NCBI GenBank assembly: GCA_021324595.1 | Contig: JAJPIV010000028.1 | Span: 19,286 to 83,285, forward strand | Origin: Actinomycetota bacterium | Lineage (GTDB): Bacteria; Actinomycetota; Actinomycetes; Streptosporangiales; Streptosporangiaceae | DNA: 64,000 bases | Direction of reading: 5' to 3' | In this document: in pieces, positions 9,755 through 19,873 of the stretch | Numbering within the stretch: position 1 is the stretch's first letter | How the letters are laid out: each line of letters begins with the position of its first letter | Notes under the pieces: model-generated | The model's database searches: none | Told to the model about the DNA's origin: nothing | What the model saw: only the letters and a program-made list of their open reading frames with translations | Translations under genes and position numbers: made by a program

Positions 9755-9976
9755 ATGACCGCCGCGCTGGTCGCGGCGATCGCGGGGATCGGCGCGACGG
9801 AGTTCTCCAGGGACTCCGGCCGCAGCGAGCGGCTGGCCGCCAAGGCCGTCCGGGCCGCGGTGAGGGACGCGGGCCTGCGGCCGGGTGACGTCGACGGCCT
9901 GACCGGTTCGCCATGGACGCCCGTTCGGAGATCGTGGTCGCGCGCAGCCGGGGTGGGGGAGCTGACGTTCGGCTAG
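9755..9976 (+). pseudogene. N-terminal stump of a thiolase / lipid-transfer-type acyltransferase
   Basis: Starting at ATG 9755 the frame reads AAIAGIGATEFSRDSGRSE and AVRDAGLRPGDVDGLT, the N-terminus of SCP-x-like thiolases. After DGLT the homology moves to another frame (FAMDARSEIVVARS) and then back to GVGELTF, i.e. two compensating indels around 9905-9955. It ends after about 70 residues at a TAG; the remaining 300 or more residues, including the catalytic Cys and His, are absent. It is therefore dead. The family normally acts in sterol or fatty-acid side-chain degradation. Confidence 0.7.
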
Positions 9977-11037
9977 TCGAGGGGGCGCCCGCCGCCGGCC
10001 GGGGCGGCGCGGGCGACCCGCCGCCAGGCGGCGATCGCGGTATCGATCCCGGCGCGGTCCACGTCACGGTGGGTGAGCATCCGGACCCGCCCGCCCAGCA
10101 GCGTGACCAGCACGCCCTCGGCGGCCAGACGGCCCGCCCACCACCGCGGGTCCTGCCCGGTCCCGGACACGTCGGCGAACACGATGTTCGTCCGCACGCC
10201 GGCGGGATCGACCGAGCCGGGCAGCGCCTCGGCGATGCCCGCGGCGAGCGCGCGGGCGTTCTCGTGGTCCTCGGCCAGCCGCGCCGGCCCCTCCCGCAGC
10301 GCGACCAGGCCGGCCGCCGCCATGATCCCGGCCTGCCGCCAGCCGGCGCCGAACAGCACCTTCAGCCGGCGCGCCTGCGCGATGAACTCCGGGTCGCCCG
10401 CGAGCACCGACCCGATCGGCGCGCCTAGCCCCTTCGACAGGCAGAACATGAGCGCGTCCGCGTGCGCCGCGTAGTCAGCCGGCGCCGCGCCGGTGGCGGC
10501 GCAGGCGTTGAACAGCCTGGCGCCGTCCAGGTAGAGCGGCAGGCCCGCCTCCCGGCAGGCCGCGCCGACCTCGCGCACGGCGTCCACCGGCCAGGGGGTG
10601 CCGCCGCCCATCTGGTGGGTGTTCTCGATCGCCACCAGGTCCACCGCGGGCGGGTCGTCCCCGCCCGGCCGCAGCGCGTCGCTGACCTGCGCGCCGGTCA
10701 GCAGTCCCCGCTCGCCGTCGACGGGGAGGAAAGCCACGCCCGAGAGCGCCGCGGCCGAGCCGGCCTCCATCGCGCGGACGTGCGCCCCGGACTCGCACAG
10801 GACCAGCCGGCCCGGCCGGGTGAACGCGTGCACCGCGATCTGGTTGCACAGCGTCCCGGTCGGCAGGTACACGGCGGCCCGCTTGCCGACGACCTCGGCC
10901 GCCTGCTCCTCCAGGCGGCCGACGGTCGGGTCGTCGCCGAACCGGTCGTCCCCCACCTGCGCGCCGGCCATCGCGGCGCGCATGGCCGGGGTCGGCCGGG
11001 TCACCGTGTCCGAGCGCAGGTCCACGGGGAGCGTCAT
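9973..11037 (-). CDS. Low-specificity L-threonine aldolase (PLP enzyme)
   Basis: A 354-residue fold-type I PLP enzyme of the beta-eliminating lyase/threonine aldolase family that splits L-threonine into glycine and acetaldehyde. The N-terminus [14 protein letters not shown] is diagnostic. PLP-binding features follow: [11 protein letters not shown] (stacking His, residue 86), [10 protein letters not shown] (Asp 171) and the Schiff-base lysine in LSKGLGAP (Lys 202). I use ATG 11037 because upstream residues are arginine- and repeat-rich and not conserved. The gene is divergent from tdh-kbl, so two routes of threonine-to-glycine conversion share one control region. The tail overlaps the stop of the thiolase stump. 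Confidence 0.87.
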   Translation of the reverse strand: MTLPVDLRSDTVTRPTPAMRAAMAGAQVGDDRFGDDPTVGRLEEQAAEVVGKRAAVYLPTGTLCNQIAVHAFTRPGRLVLCESGAHVRAMEAGSAAALSGVAFLPVDGERGLLTGAQVSDALRPGGDDPPAVDLVAIENTHQMGGGTPWPVDAVREVGAACREAGLPLYLDGARLFNACAATGAAPADYAAHADALMFCLSKGLGAPIGSVLAGDPEFIAQARRLKVLFGAGWRQAGIMAAAGLVALREGPARLAEDHENARALAAGIAEALPGSVDPAGVRTNIVFADVSGTGQDPRWWAGRLAAEGVLVTLLGGRVRMLTHRDVDRAGIDTAIAAWRRVARAAPAGGGRPLD

Positions 11038-11076
11038 CGCGGTCGTCCTCTCGTCGCGGGCGGGTCCGCTGGAAGT

Positions 11077-11127
11077 ATCGGCCATCCGCGTCCGGGCGCG
11101 GCATCGGCCATCCGCGTCCGGGCGCGG
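11077..11127. repeat. Two 25-bp direct repeats between the threonine genes
   Basis: Identical 25-bp copies occupy 11077-11101 and 11103-11127, one base apart (period 26 bp), containing the core ccatccgcgtccgggcgc. They fall in the 164-bp divergent control region between the threonine aldolase and tdh. A near-26-bp period places the copies on nearly the same face of the helix after two and a half turns, so a tandem regulator site or a simple slippage duplication are both possible. Confidence 0.7.
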
Positions 11128-11201
11128 GCGCTGCGGTACAGTCAACCGCGAGTGACCGCCCGCGGCCGGACGGGCCGGGAGGACGGGCGGCGGGAGCGGC
11201 G

Positions 11202-12233
11202 ATGAGGGCTCTGGTCAAGGCGGGCGCCGAGCCGGGACTGCGCCTGGAGGACGTGCCGGTGCCCAGGATCGGCAGCGACGACGTGCTGATCCGGGTGCTG
11301 CGCACCGGCATCTGCGGCACCGACCTGCACATCTACGACTGGGACGGCTGGGCCCGGCAGAACGTCCCGGTGCCGCTGGTCATCGGGCACGAGTTCGCCG
11401 GGGAGATCGTCGCGGTGGGTCCGGAGGTGCGGGACCTGGCCGTCGGGGACCTGGTGAGCGGGGAGGGGCACCTGGTCTGCGGCCGGTGCCGGAACTGCAT
11501 GGCGGGCCGGCGGGTCCAGTGCGCCCGCACCCAGGGCGTGGGCGTCAACCGCCAGGGGGCGTTCGCCGACTACATCGCCCTCCCGGCGGCGAACGCGTGG
11601 CGCCATCCCCCGGGGACCGACCTCGACGTCGCGGCGATCTTCGACCCGTTCGGCAACGCGGTCCACACCGCGCTCACGTTCCCCGTGCTCGGCGAGGACG
11701 TGCTGATCACCGGCGCCGGGCCGATCGGGATCATGGCCGCGATCGTGGCCAGGCACGCGGGAGCGCGCCACATCGTGATCACCGACGTGAGCGACTACCG
11801 GCTGGACCTGGCCAAGCGGGCCGGCGTGACCATCGCGGCCGACACCAGCCGGACGCCGCTTTCGCACATCATGGCCGACCTGGGCATGCGCGAGGGCTTC
11901 GACGTCGGCATGGAGATGTCCGGCCAGCCGGCGGCGCTGCGCGAGATGCTCGCCGCGATGACGCACGGCGGCAGGATCGCCATGCTCGGCCTGCCGTCGG
12001 AGCAGTTCGCGATCGACTGGGCCCACCTGGTGCTCAACATGATCACGGTGAAGGGGATCTACGGCCGCGAGATGTTCGAGACCTGGTACGAGATGTCGGT
12101 GCTGATCCAGTCGGGGGTGGACATCAGTCCGGTGATCACCCACCGGTTCGCCGCCGCGGACTACGCCGCGGCGTTCGAGACCGTCCGCAGCGGCCAATGC
12201 GGCAAAGTTGTCCTGGAGTGGGCGCACCGGTAA
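11202..12233 (+). CDS. tdh: L-threonine 3-dehydrogenase
   Basis: A 343-residue zinc medium-chain dehydrogenase that oxidises L-threonine to 2-amino-3-ketobutyrate with NAD+. [14 protein letters not shown] (Cys 38 as in E. coli Tdh) and IGHEFAGE (His 63/Glu 64) give the catalytic zinc site. [15 protein letters not shown] supplies four structural-zinc cysteines and [12 protein letters not shown] is the Rossmann motif. [13 protein letters not shown] near the C-terminus is characteristic of Tdh. It lies 33 bp before kbl, whose enzyme takes its unstable product. Confidence 0.95.
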   Translation: MRALVKAGAEPGLRLEDVPVPRIGSDDVLIRVLRTGICGTDLHIYDWDGWARQNVPVPLVIGHEFAGEIVAVGPEVRDLAVGDLVSGEGHLVCGRCRNCMAGRRVQCARTQGVGVNRQGAFADYIALPAANAWRHPPGTDLDVAAIFDPFGNAVHTALTFPVLGEDVLITGAGPIGIMAAIVARHAGARHIVITDVSDYRLDLAKRAGVTIAADTSRTPLSHIMADLGMREGFDVGMEMSGQPAALREMLAAMTHGGRIAMLGLPSEQFAIDWAHLVLNMITVKGIYGREMFETWYEMSVLIQSGVDISPVITHRFAAADYAAAFETVRSGQCGKVVLEWAHR

Positions 12234-12266
12234 CCGGGCACCGTGGAAGACCCCTGGAGGGCGGGC

Positions 12267-13448
<1,182 letters not shown>

Positions 13449-13604
13449 CGTCCGCGCACTCCCCGCGGTCCGGCGTGATCCGGGTCCGGGGTGGCGCGGG
13501 CCGGCGCCTGCCCGCCCCCGCCCGGGCCGCCACGACGGACCGGTGACGCGGATCGCGCCGCGGATGGCGCGCGCGAAGGCGCGCCGGCGGGCCGGCGGCC
13601 GGGA

Positions 13605-14219
13605 ATGAACAGGGTCGGCCCGGTGCTTGGCGTGAGCGTGGAACCCGCCGCCCTGCCCGTCGGCAGCACCAGTCACCCGGGTCACCCGCCGGAGCCCGGG
13701 CGGTTCCGCCAGGTGCTCGGCCACTTCTGCACCGGCGTCACCGTGATCACGGCGAGCGACGGCGGGCGGCCGGCCGGGTTCTCCTGCCAGGCGTTCGCGG
13801 CCCTGTCGCTCGACCCGCCGCTGGTGGTGTTCTGCCCGGCCCGCACCTCGGCGACCTGGCGCACGATCGCGCGGGTGGGCGCCTTCGCGGTCAACGTGCT
13901 CGCCGAGGACCAGCGTCACCTGGCCCGCAGGTTCGGCAGGACCGGGGAGAACAAGTTCGACGGCATCCCGTGGACCCCGGACGCGGCCGGTTCCCCGGTC
14001 CTCGGCGGGGTCCTGGCCTGGGCGGGCTGCACGGTCGAGGCGGTCCACGAGGGCGGCGATCACCACATCGTGACCGGCCGGGTCCGCGAGCTCGGCGACT
14101 GCTCGGGCGCGCGCCCGCTGCTGTTCTACCGGGGCCGGTACACTTCGGCGGAGGCGCAGGGCCCGCCCGAGGTGGTCGAGACGCTGCTGGCCTGGCCCCG
14201 CCACGCCGACTGGATATAG
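13605..14219 (+). CDS. HsaB-like flavin reductase
   Basis: About 204 residues of the flavin-reductase (FMN-binding split-barrel) family. FRQVLGHFCTGVTVITASDG, GFSCQAFAALSLDPPLVVFC, FAVNVLAED and RPLLFYRGRYT closely match HsaB, the reductase of the actinobacterial 3-HSA monooxygenase in steroid catabolism. Such reductases supply reduced FMN to a separate oxygenase. No HsaA-like oxygenase lies nearby, so the real partner is unknown and it may serve a different oxygenase. ATG 13605 is chosen; a GTG at 13632 is possible. Confidence 0.82.
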   Translation: MNRVGPVLGVSVEPAALPVGSTSHPGHPPEPGRFRQVLGHFCTGVTVITASDGGRPAGFSCQAFAALSLDPPLVVFCPARTSATWRTIARVGAFAVNVLAEDQRHLARRFGRTGENKFDGIPWTPDAAGSPVLGGVLAWAGCTVEAVHEGGDHHIVTGRVRELGDCSGARPLLFYRGRYTSAEAQGPPEVVETLLAWPRHADWI

Positions 14220-14328
14220 CCGGACCCGGCCGGGCGGGCCGCGGGCAGCCTCACCGCGCCCCGCCGCCCGGCCTGGCCGGGCCGCCCGGCCATCGCGGCT
14301 GCCCGCGAGCTGCTGGCCGCCGGGGCGC

Positions 14329-14790
14329 TCACCGGCCGGCCAGCTCGCACCAGACGACCTTGCCGAGCGGGTCGGCCTTCCAGCCCCAGTCCGCCGCCAG
14401 GGCGGAGATGACCGTCATCCCGCGGCCGGCCTCCCGCTCGGGCTCACCCGGGCGGGGCGGCGGCAGGGGCGAGCAGGCGCTGTCGTGGACCTCGATCCGC
14501 ACTCGCCGGCCGGCCAGGCAGATCGCGAGCCAGACCTCGGCCCGGCCGGGCGGGCGCCGGTCCTGGCCGACCGCGCTGATGGCGTTGGTCACCAGCTCGG
14601 AAACGACCAGGACGCTGGCGTCGAGGAGGTCCCCGCTGACGGGCGGCTTCGCCCTGGCCAGGACCGCGGCGGCCCACTGCCGGGCATGCCGGACCGCGGC
14701 GGGCACGGGCGGGATCCGGACGCGGTCGCGCAGTGACTCGGCCGCCACGCTCGGGGCGGGCCCCGGGCCGCTGCGGGTCAGGTGGGTCAT
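14329..14790 (-). CDS. RsbW-like ATP-binding (HATPase_c) regulatory protein
   Basis: A 153-residue protein of the anti-sigma/serine kinase-like GHKL ATPase family. LVVSELVTNAI is the N box, RIEVHDSACSP corresponds to the G1 box and GRGMTVISALAADWGW to the G2 box. Many actinomycete copies act as orphan regulators of sigma factors or anti-anti-sigma proteins. ATG 14790 has ggaag upstream; a GTG at 14796 is an alternative. It is divergent from the XRE/TPR regulator, a recurring arrangement in actinomycetes. Confidence 0.8.
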   Translation of the reverse strand: MTHLTRSGPGPAPSVAAESLRDRVRIPPVPAAVRHARQWAAAVLARAKPPVSGDLLDASVLVVSELVTNAISAVGQDRRPPGRAEVWLAICLAGRRVRIEVHDSACSPLPPPRPGEPEREAGRGMTVISALAADWGWKADPLGKVVWCELAGR

Positions 14791-15061
14791 GGTCACTTCC
14801 GGTGCGCTCTCGGCGATCGCAGGCAGGGTGCGGGGTCACGCGCTCGCCGGCACCTGACTCGCGGTCGCCGGCCGCGGGCGGGTGGCCGCCGGAACTGCGA
14901 TGTGCTCAGGCCATCGTCGGCGCATCCGCCCGGGCACGGTGAGCAACGCCGGCTTCTCCCCGCGCGGCGGGGAGAGATGACCAGACAATGACGACGGCCG
15001 CAGTGCCGCCGGGTTATCGTCAAGGCAACCAGGTCTTCGCGAGCGTCACGACGGAAGCAGC

Positions 15062-16738
15062 GTGAGCGGGAAGCCACGGAGCGTGCGGCAGGCGCAGGCC
15101 CAGCTGTCGGCGCAACTGCGCGGCATGGGACGCTCCTGGGCCGAGATCGCCGCCGTCTTCCAGGAGAGGTACCGGGTCAACCCGCGGGTGGCGCTCCGGC
15201 AGGCGCACGGGTGGAGCCAGCCGCAGGCCGCCGCCCGGTGGACCGCGCGCTGGCCGGATGACCCGAAGACCTTCAAGAGCTTCTCCTACTGGGAGCAGTG
15301 GCCAGGGCGGACCGGGCACGCCCCCTCCCTGGACACCCTCGACAGGCTCGCCCAGCTCTACGAGTGCCGGATCACCGACCTGCTGGCGGACTGCCGCGAC
15401 TACGGCGGGCCGGGCGGGGAGCCCGGCCCGGGCGCGCCGGCCGCGCGGGGCGACGAGCCCGCGCCCGCCGCGGTGGCGGCACCCGCCGGCCTGCCCGGCC
15501 CGGCCGCGGGCGGCGCGGAACGCCCGCTCTCCGCCGAGGTGCTCAGGGCGGCCCTGGAGACGATCAGGCAGGCCCAGGCGGCGGAGGCCGAGGCGGCCCG
15601 GGCGGCGGCCGCCGCCCCGCCCGCCGCCCGGGCCGCCGCCCCGGGCGCGGGAGGGCCGGAGGAGCAGATCAGCAGGCTGCGGCGGCGCACGCTGCTGCTC
15701 GAGGCGAGCAGCGCCCTGGCGGTCCTGGCGGCCGCGCCCGTGCTCGAGGTGCCGCGCCTGGTCACCGGGACCAGGCCGGGCCGGCCGCCGGTCGACCTCA
15801 GCGTGGTGAACTACACCGGGGAGGTGGTGGCCGGCCTGCGGCGGCTCGGCGGCGCGGTGGGCCCGCGGATCACGCTGCCCCCGGCCATGGCGCTCCGGTC
15901 CGCGATGGCGGCGCTGGCCAGGAGCGCGCCGGAGGTCGTCACCAGCCAGGCGCTGACCGCCTACGGCGACCTGACCCAGCTCATCGGCTGGCTGATGTTC
16001 AACCTCGGGGATCACAAGTCGGCGCTGTACTACTACGACGACGCCCGCGCCGCCGCCCACCGGGCGGGCAGCCACGACCTGGTCGCCTATGCCCTCGCCG
16101 CCACCGGCCACCTGGAGATCCACCGCCGCCGGCCCCGCCACGCGATCGACCACGCCCAGGCGGCGTGGCAGGCGGCGAAGGCGAGCGGGAGCCCCTACGC
16201 GCTGGCGTACGCGGCCGACGTGACCGCGCGCGCCTACGCCGCCGCCGGCCAGGTCTCGCGCTGCCACGCCGCCCTGGACCGGGAGCGGGACGCGCTGCTG
16301 CGGATCGGCGCCGGCACCCCCCGCGCGCCGTGGTGGTACTTCTACGACGAGTCCTTCTACTGGGGCACCGAGAGCGAGTGCGCGCTCAAGCTCGACATGC
16401 CGGTCGAAGCCTGCGACGCCGCCCGCCAGGCGCTCGGCCTGGTGGAGCCGCACAACCTGCACAACAGCGCGCTCACGCTCGCGTTCCGCGCCGAGGCGCT
16501 GATCAGGCAGGGCGAGGTCGAGGAGGCCTGCAGGTCGATCGCCGACGCGGCCCGGTACACGACCATGAACAGCTCGAAGCGGATCTCGCGGCGGATCGAG
16601 CACCTGCGCCGGCAGCTGCGCGGGGCGGAAGGCTCGGCCGCGGTCCGCGAGCTCGACGATAAGCTCGCCGAGTACCGGCGGGCGCGCGCGGCGGCCGGCG
16701 TGCCGCCGGGCCTGCCCGGCTGGGGCAGGGTGCCGTGA
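15062..16738 (+). CDS. XRE-type DNA-binding protein with a TPR-like C-terminal region
   Basis: 558 residues. The N-terminal ~110 residues (RQAHGWSQPQAAARW ... APSLDTLDRLAQLYECRITDLL) carry a lambda-repressor-like helix-turn-helix. A low-complexity Ala/Pro/Gly linker (about 115-200) follows, then alpha-helical repeats of TPR type (about 240-510) with YYYDDARAAAHRAG and alternating helical pairs. Such proteins are abundant in actinomycetes and often sit next to a PF04672 methyltransferase and an RsbW-like protein, as here. Start is GTG 15062. The stop overlaps the next start (TGATG), so the pair should be co-translated. Confidence 0.8.
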   Translation: MSGKPRSVRQAQAQLSAQLRGMGRSWAEIAAVFQERYRVNPRVALRQAHGWSQPQAAARWTARWPDDPKTFKSFSYWEQWPGRTGHAPSLDTLDRLAQLYECRITDLLADCRDYGGPGGEPGPGAPAARGDEPAPAAVAAPAGLPGPAAGGAERPLSAEVLRAALETIRQAQAAEAEAARAAAAAPPAARAAAPGAGGPEEQISRLRRRTLLLEASSALAVLAAAPVLEVPRLVTGTRPGRPPVDLSVVNYTGEVVAGLRRLGGAVGPRITLPPAMALRSAMAALARSAPEVVTSQALTAYGDLTQLIGWLMFNLGDHKSALYYYDDARAAAHRAGSHDLVAYALAATGHLEIHRRRPRHAIDHAQAAWQAAKASGSPYALAYAADVTARAYAAAGQVSRCHAALDRERDALLRIGAGTPRAPWWYFYDESFYWGTESECALKLDMPVEACDAARQALGLVEPHNLHNSALTLAFRAEALIRQGEVEEACRSIADAARYTTMNSSKRISRRIEHLRRQLRGAEGSAAVRELDDKLAEYRRARAAAGVPPGLPGWGRVP

Positions 16739-17571
16739 TGACCGGGAAGGGCCCGATCCCCGACGGGGCCGAGGCCACCAGGCCGAGCGTGGCCCGGGTG
16801 TACGACTTCCTGCTCGGCGGGCACCACAACTTCGCGGTCGACCGGGAGTTCGGCCGCAAGCTGATCGAAGCCGAGCCGAACGCCCGCGAGATCGTCGCGG
16901 AGAACCGCGCGTTCCTGGGACGGTCGGTCCGCCATCAGGTCGCGGCCGGGATCAGGCAGTTCATCGACCTGGGATCGGGGATCCCGACCCAGCGGAACGT
17001 GCACGAGATCGCCCAGGCCGCGGACCCGGCGGCCCGGGTCGTCTACGTCGACAACGACCCGGTCGCGGTCGCGCACAGCAGGCACATCCTGCGCGGCAAC
17101 CCCGGCGCCGCCGTGATCGGCGAGGACATGCGGGACCCCGAGGCGATCCTCGCCCACCCGGACCTGCGCGGGCTCATCGACCTCGCCGAGCCCGTGGGGC
17201 TGCTGTTCGTCTCGGTCCTGCACTTCCTGCCCGACTCCGACGATCCGGCCGGGCTGGTCGGAGGGTTCGCGCGGCGGCTGGCGCCGGGCAGTCACGTGAC
17301 GATCTCGCACGTGACCCACGAGCCGCTGCCCGGCACCGCGGCCGAGGTCGTGAAGCTGTACCAGCGGACCACCAACCCCGCGCGCACCAGGACGCGCGGG
17401 GAGATCCTCGCCCTGTTCAGCGGCTTCGAGCTGATCGAGCCCGGCCTGGTGCTCATGCCGCTGTGGCGTCCGGACGGCCCTGCCCCGGAGCACCCCGAGC
17501 GGTGCTGGTATTACGCCGGCGTGGGCCGCAAGCCCGCGCCCCAGGGCACGCTCAGGCCGCTCGCTCGGTGA
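16738..17571 (+). CDS. SAM-dependent methyltransferase, PF04672 (DUF574)
   Basis: 277 residues. ARVYDFLLGGHHNFAVDREF is the family's N-terminal signature; FIDLGSGIPTQRNVHE is the SAM-binding motif I; VYVDNDPVAVAHSR is motif II; LFVSVLHFLPD follows. The substrate of the family is unknown. ATG 16738 overlaps the upstream stop, and a GTG at 16735 is also possible. Co-translation with an XRE/TPR regulator suggests a regulated modification system, as in many actinomycete genomes. A second family member is at 31712-32521 (minus strand). Confidence 0.88.
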   Translation: MTGKGPIPDGAEATRPSVARVYDFLLGGHHNFAVDREFGRKLIEAEPNAREIVAENRAFLGRSVRHQVAAGIRQFIDLGSGIPTQRNVHEIAQAADPAARVVYVDNDPVAVAHSRHILRGNPGAAVIGEDMRDPEAILAHPDLRGLIDLAEPVGLLFVSVLHFLPDSDDPAGLVGGFARRLAPGSHVTISHVTHEPLPGTAAEVVKLYQRTTNPARTRTRGEILALFSGFELIEPGLVLMPLWRPDGPAPEHPERCWYYAGVGRKPAPQGTLRPLAR

Positions 17572-17745
17572 TCGTGGCGGCCGCCATCGCTCCTCCCGCG
17601 CGCATCGCGGCCAGGGCCGTGCTGCCGTTCCGCCGCTCCAGCGCGTGATCCGATGACGAGCCGGCGCGCCCCCGTGCCACGGGCCGGGTGGCCGAGCGCG
17701 ATCGCGCCGCCGTTCACGTTGACCCGCTCCGGATCCGTGCCACCC
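17552..17745 (-). pseudogene. C-terminal stump of an acetyl-CoA acetyltransferase (thiolase)
   Basis: On the minus strand DPERVNVNGGAIALGHP followed by TGAR and LVIGS is the thiolase C-terminal active-site segment (NxxGGAIALGHP). The homology then shifts frame to LERRNGSTALAAMRAGGAMA and AATITERAA, ending at a natural stop at 17552-17554, inside the 3' end of the convergent methyltransferase gene. An extra Arg codon and a single-base indel break it, and everything upstream (the first ~330 residues) is missing. It is a second, different thiolase remnant from the one at 9755. Confidence 0.75.
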
Positions 17746-17788
17746 GCGATCCTGGGGCGGCGGGCCCCGCCCGCCGGCCCCGCCCGGG

Positions 17789-18475
17789 TCACCCCGCGGG
17801 CGGCGCGGCCGGGGTGTAGGCCGTGAGGAAGAAGCCGCGCACGGGCAGGGCGATGCCCAGGTTGTGCGAGAAGCCCCCCGCCGTGTCCGGGCCGGCCGCG
17901 TCGAACCAGATCATGACATCGTCGTCCGGCCCCGAGTTCGGGTCGTAGACGCCGATGGTCACCACGGTCCCGGCGACCGAGTACCGGTAGGCGAGCGCCT
18001 GGTGATTGCGCGGCAGCAGGGCCGGGTTGGCCGAGGCGACCGTCACCAGGCCGAGGGGCGCCGGGATCCCGTCGTCCAGGCTGGCCCGGACCAGCGGCCA
18101 CTGCCGGGTGATCGTCCGCCAGCGCGTGCCCGGGCGGAACAGCCCGAGCGGTCCGGCGCCGGCGTCCGGCAGCGTCATCCAGCGGTAGTACCGGATGACG
18201 CCGCCCGGCAGGTTCCACGAGTCGACCTGGCGCCGCACGAGGTACCGGTACCCGGGCGATCCGGGGGGCGGCTGCGCCTGCGGCGGCCGCCGGCCCGCGT
18301 TCCAGTAGTCCAGCGCGGCGCAGACCATGCCGCCGCACAGGCCGTTCGCCGCGTTCCCGATGCCGATCGAGCCGAGCGGGGTCGCGATCGTGACCGCCGG
18401 GGCGCTCGGCCAGGCGTTCGGGAACGCGAACCCGTCGGCGGAGGGCAGGAAGCCGCTCGCCGGGGGAGCCGTCAC
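17789..18475 (-). CDS. Conserved hypothetical protein, possible papain-like cysteine hydrolase
   Basis: 228 residues from GTG 18475. I recognise this as a conserved actinobacterial hypothetical: GFLPSADGFAFPNAW at the N-terminus, then NGLCGGMVCAALDYWNAG, RYLVRRQVDSWNLPGGV, NHQALAYRY and YDPNSGPDDDV. Cys 47, His 158 and Asp 178 in this order (CGG..W; HQxLxY; YDPN) resemble the Cys-His-Asp/Asn layout of C39-like or papain-fold enzymes; this is inference. No signal peptide is evident. It is divergent from the serpin-like gene with 126 bp between them, so protease and inhibitor-like functions would be neighbours. Confidence 0.65.
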   Translation of the reverse strand: MTAPPASGFLPSADGFAFPNAWPSAPAVTIATPLGSIGIGNAANGLCGGMVCAALDYWNAGRRPPQAQPPPGSPGYRYLVRRQVDSWNLPGGVIRYYRWMTLPDAGAGPLGLFRPGTRWRTITRQWPLVRASLDDGIPAPLGLVTVASANPALLPRNHQALAYRYSVAGTVVTIGVYDPNSGPDDDVMIWFDAAGPDTAGGFSHNLGIALPVRGFFLTAYTPAAPPAG

Positions 18476-18601
18476 CGGGAGAGTATGGCCGGGCTGCCCG
18501 GCAGCCCGCCAGCCGCGCAGGTCACGACCGGGCTGCGAGCAGGGCGGGACGCGGCCGGGGCCGGGGCCGCGGGCGGGGCCGGGGCCGGCCAGACTGGGGG
18601 C

Positions 18602-19807
18602 ATGGCCGCCTGCCCGCCGGGCCTGGCCGGCGCCATCGCCGGGTACGCCCGCCTGCTGCACGGCGCCGCAGGCGCCGGCCGGCACCACGTCGCCTCCCCG
18701 CTGGCCGCCTGGCTGCTGCTCGCCCTGGCCGCACCCGCGGTCCGGGCCGGCCGGGACGACGAGCTCACGGCGGCCCTCGGCTGCGCCGCGCCGGAGGCCG
18801 CCGCGGCCGCCTCGGCCCTGCTGGCCAGCCCGCACCCGCTGGTCGCCGCGGCCGTGGCGGCGTGGGGCAGGCCCCGGGGCGGCGGCCGCGAGTGGCTGGC
18901 CCGCCTGCCGCCCGAGGTGGAGACCGGTGACATTCCGACGCAGGAGGCGGCCGACGCCTGGGCGCGGCGGCACACGCTGGGGCTGATTGACTCGTTCCCG
19001 GTCGGCGCGGGCCCCGGGCTCGCGCTGCTGCTGGCCAGCGCGCTGGCCGCGAAGGTCTCCTGGGACTGCCCGTTCGAGGTCGCGCCGGCCAGCGCGCTCG
19101 GCCCGGCGAGCCCGTGGGCTGCCCGGCTCACCCGGGTCCTCAGGTCACCGCAGCATCCGGCGCACGCGGCGTTCATCGCCGCGACGCCGGAGGCGGGCGA
19201 CGTCGCCGTGCACGCCGGCACGGCGCGCGGCGGGCTGATGGTCGTCTCGGTGATCGCCGACCCGGGCGTGCGGCCCGGTGACGTGATCGCCGCCGCGCAC
19301 CGCGTGGCGCTGGCGCGAGCGGCCGGGGAGCCGGCCGGCGAGCGGCCGCTGTCCGGCCTGCCGCCCGGGGACGGCCCCGCCTGGACGGTGCGGGACGAGA
19401 CCTCGCCGCAGGGACCGGGGGAGCGGTGGGTCGCGCTGCTGCCCGCCTGGTCGGCGCGGAGCACCCTGGACCTGGCCCGCCCCGGGCTCGGCTTCGCGGC
19501 GGTGGCACGGGCGCTCGGCGCCGGCGATCCGTGGCGGGCCCGGCAGGCCGTGACCGCCCGGTACGACCGGGTCGGGTTCGAGGCGGGCGCGGTCACCGCG
19601 ATGGGGGTGCTGCTGAGCATGGCCGGGCCGCGGCGCGGCCGGCTGCGCACCGCGGAACTGCGGTTCGGTCACCCGTACGCGGTCGTCGCGGTCGCCACGG
19701 GACCGGGCGGGACCGGGCGCTCCCGTCACGCGGGGCCATGGCACGGCCTGCCGGTGTTCTCCGCCTGGATCACCGAGCCCGGCGATGCCGAGGCGGCCGG
19801 GCGCTGA
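18602..19807 (+). CDS. Divergent serpin-like protein
   Basis: 401 residues from ATG 18602 (preceded by ggggg). Segments line up with serpin landmarks: [19 protein letters not shown] and DDELTAALG (helix B/C region of serpins), [19 protein letters not shown] (s6B/hF region, compare LVNALYFKGKWEKPF), [14 protein letters not shown] (compare the hinge with EEGTEAAAATA) and [13 protein letters not shown]...[11 protein letters not shown] (the C-terminal strand region). Length matches serpins (about 380-400 aa). The reactive loop cannot be defined, so inhibitory activity is uncertain. There is no signal peptide. It could instead be a non-inhibitory relative. Confidence 0.5.
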   Translation: MAACPPGLAGAIAGYARLLHGAAGAGRHHVASPLAAWLLLALAAPAVRAGRDDELTAALGCAAPEAAAAASALLASPHPLVAAAVAAWGRPRGGGREWLARLPPEVETGDIPTQEAADAWARRHTLGLIDSFPVGAGPGLALLLASALAAKVSWDCPFEVAPASALGPASPWAARLTRVLRSPQHPAHAAFIAATPEAGDVAVHAGTARGGLMVVSVIADPGVRPGDVIAAAHRVALARAAGEPAGERPLSGLPPGDGPAWTVRDETSPQGPGERWVALLPAWSARSTLDLARPGLGFAAVARALGAGDPWRARQAVTARYDRVGFEAGAVTAMGVLLSMAGPRRGRLRTAELRFGHPYAVVAVATGPGGTGRSRHAGPWHGLPVFSAWITEPGDAEAAGR

Positions 19808-19861
19808 GGGCCGGGCGCCGAGGGCCGGGCGCCAAGGGCCGCGCGCCAAGGGCCGGGCGCC
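19806..19861. repeat. Four 14-bp tandem units after the serpin-like gene
   Basis: Starting at the stop codon of the serpin-like gene, four 14-bp units (gagggccgggcgcc, second copy identical, then two aagggcc variants) run head to tail up to the decayed enoyl-CoA hydratase tail. The strand is G-rich on the plus side. It is non-coding and probably slippage-derived. Confidence 0.85.
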
Positions 19862-19873
19862 GGGCCTCGGCCG

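Noticed and set aside
12243..12266. Earlier GTG start for kbl
   Set aside because: ATG 12267 has a ggaggg ribosome site and gives the usual Kbl length.
13449..13604. Possible small gene or RNA between kbl and the flavin reductase
   Set aside because: Only GC-rich hairpin-prone sequence; no start with ribosome site and no conserved element recognised.
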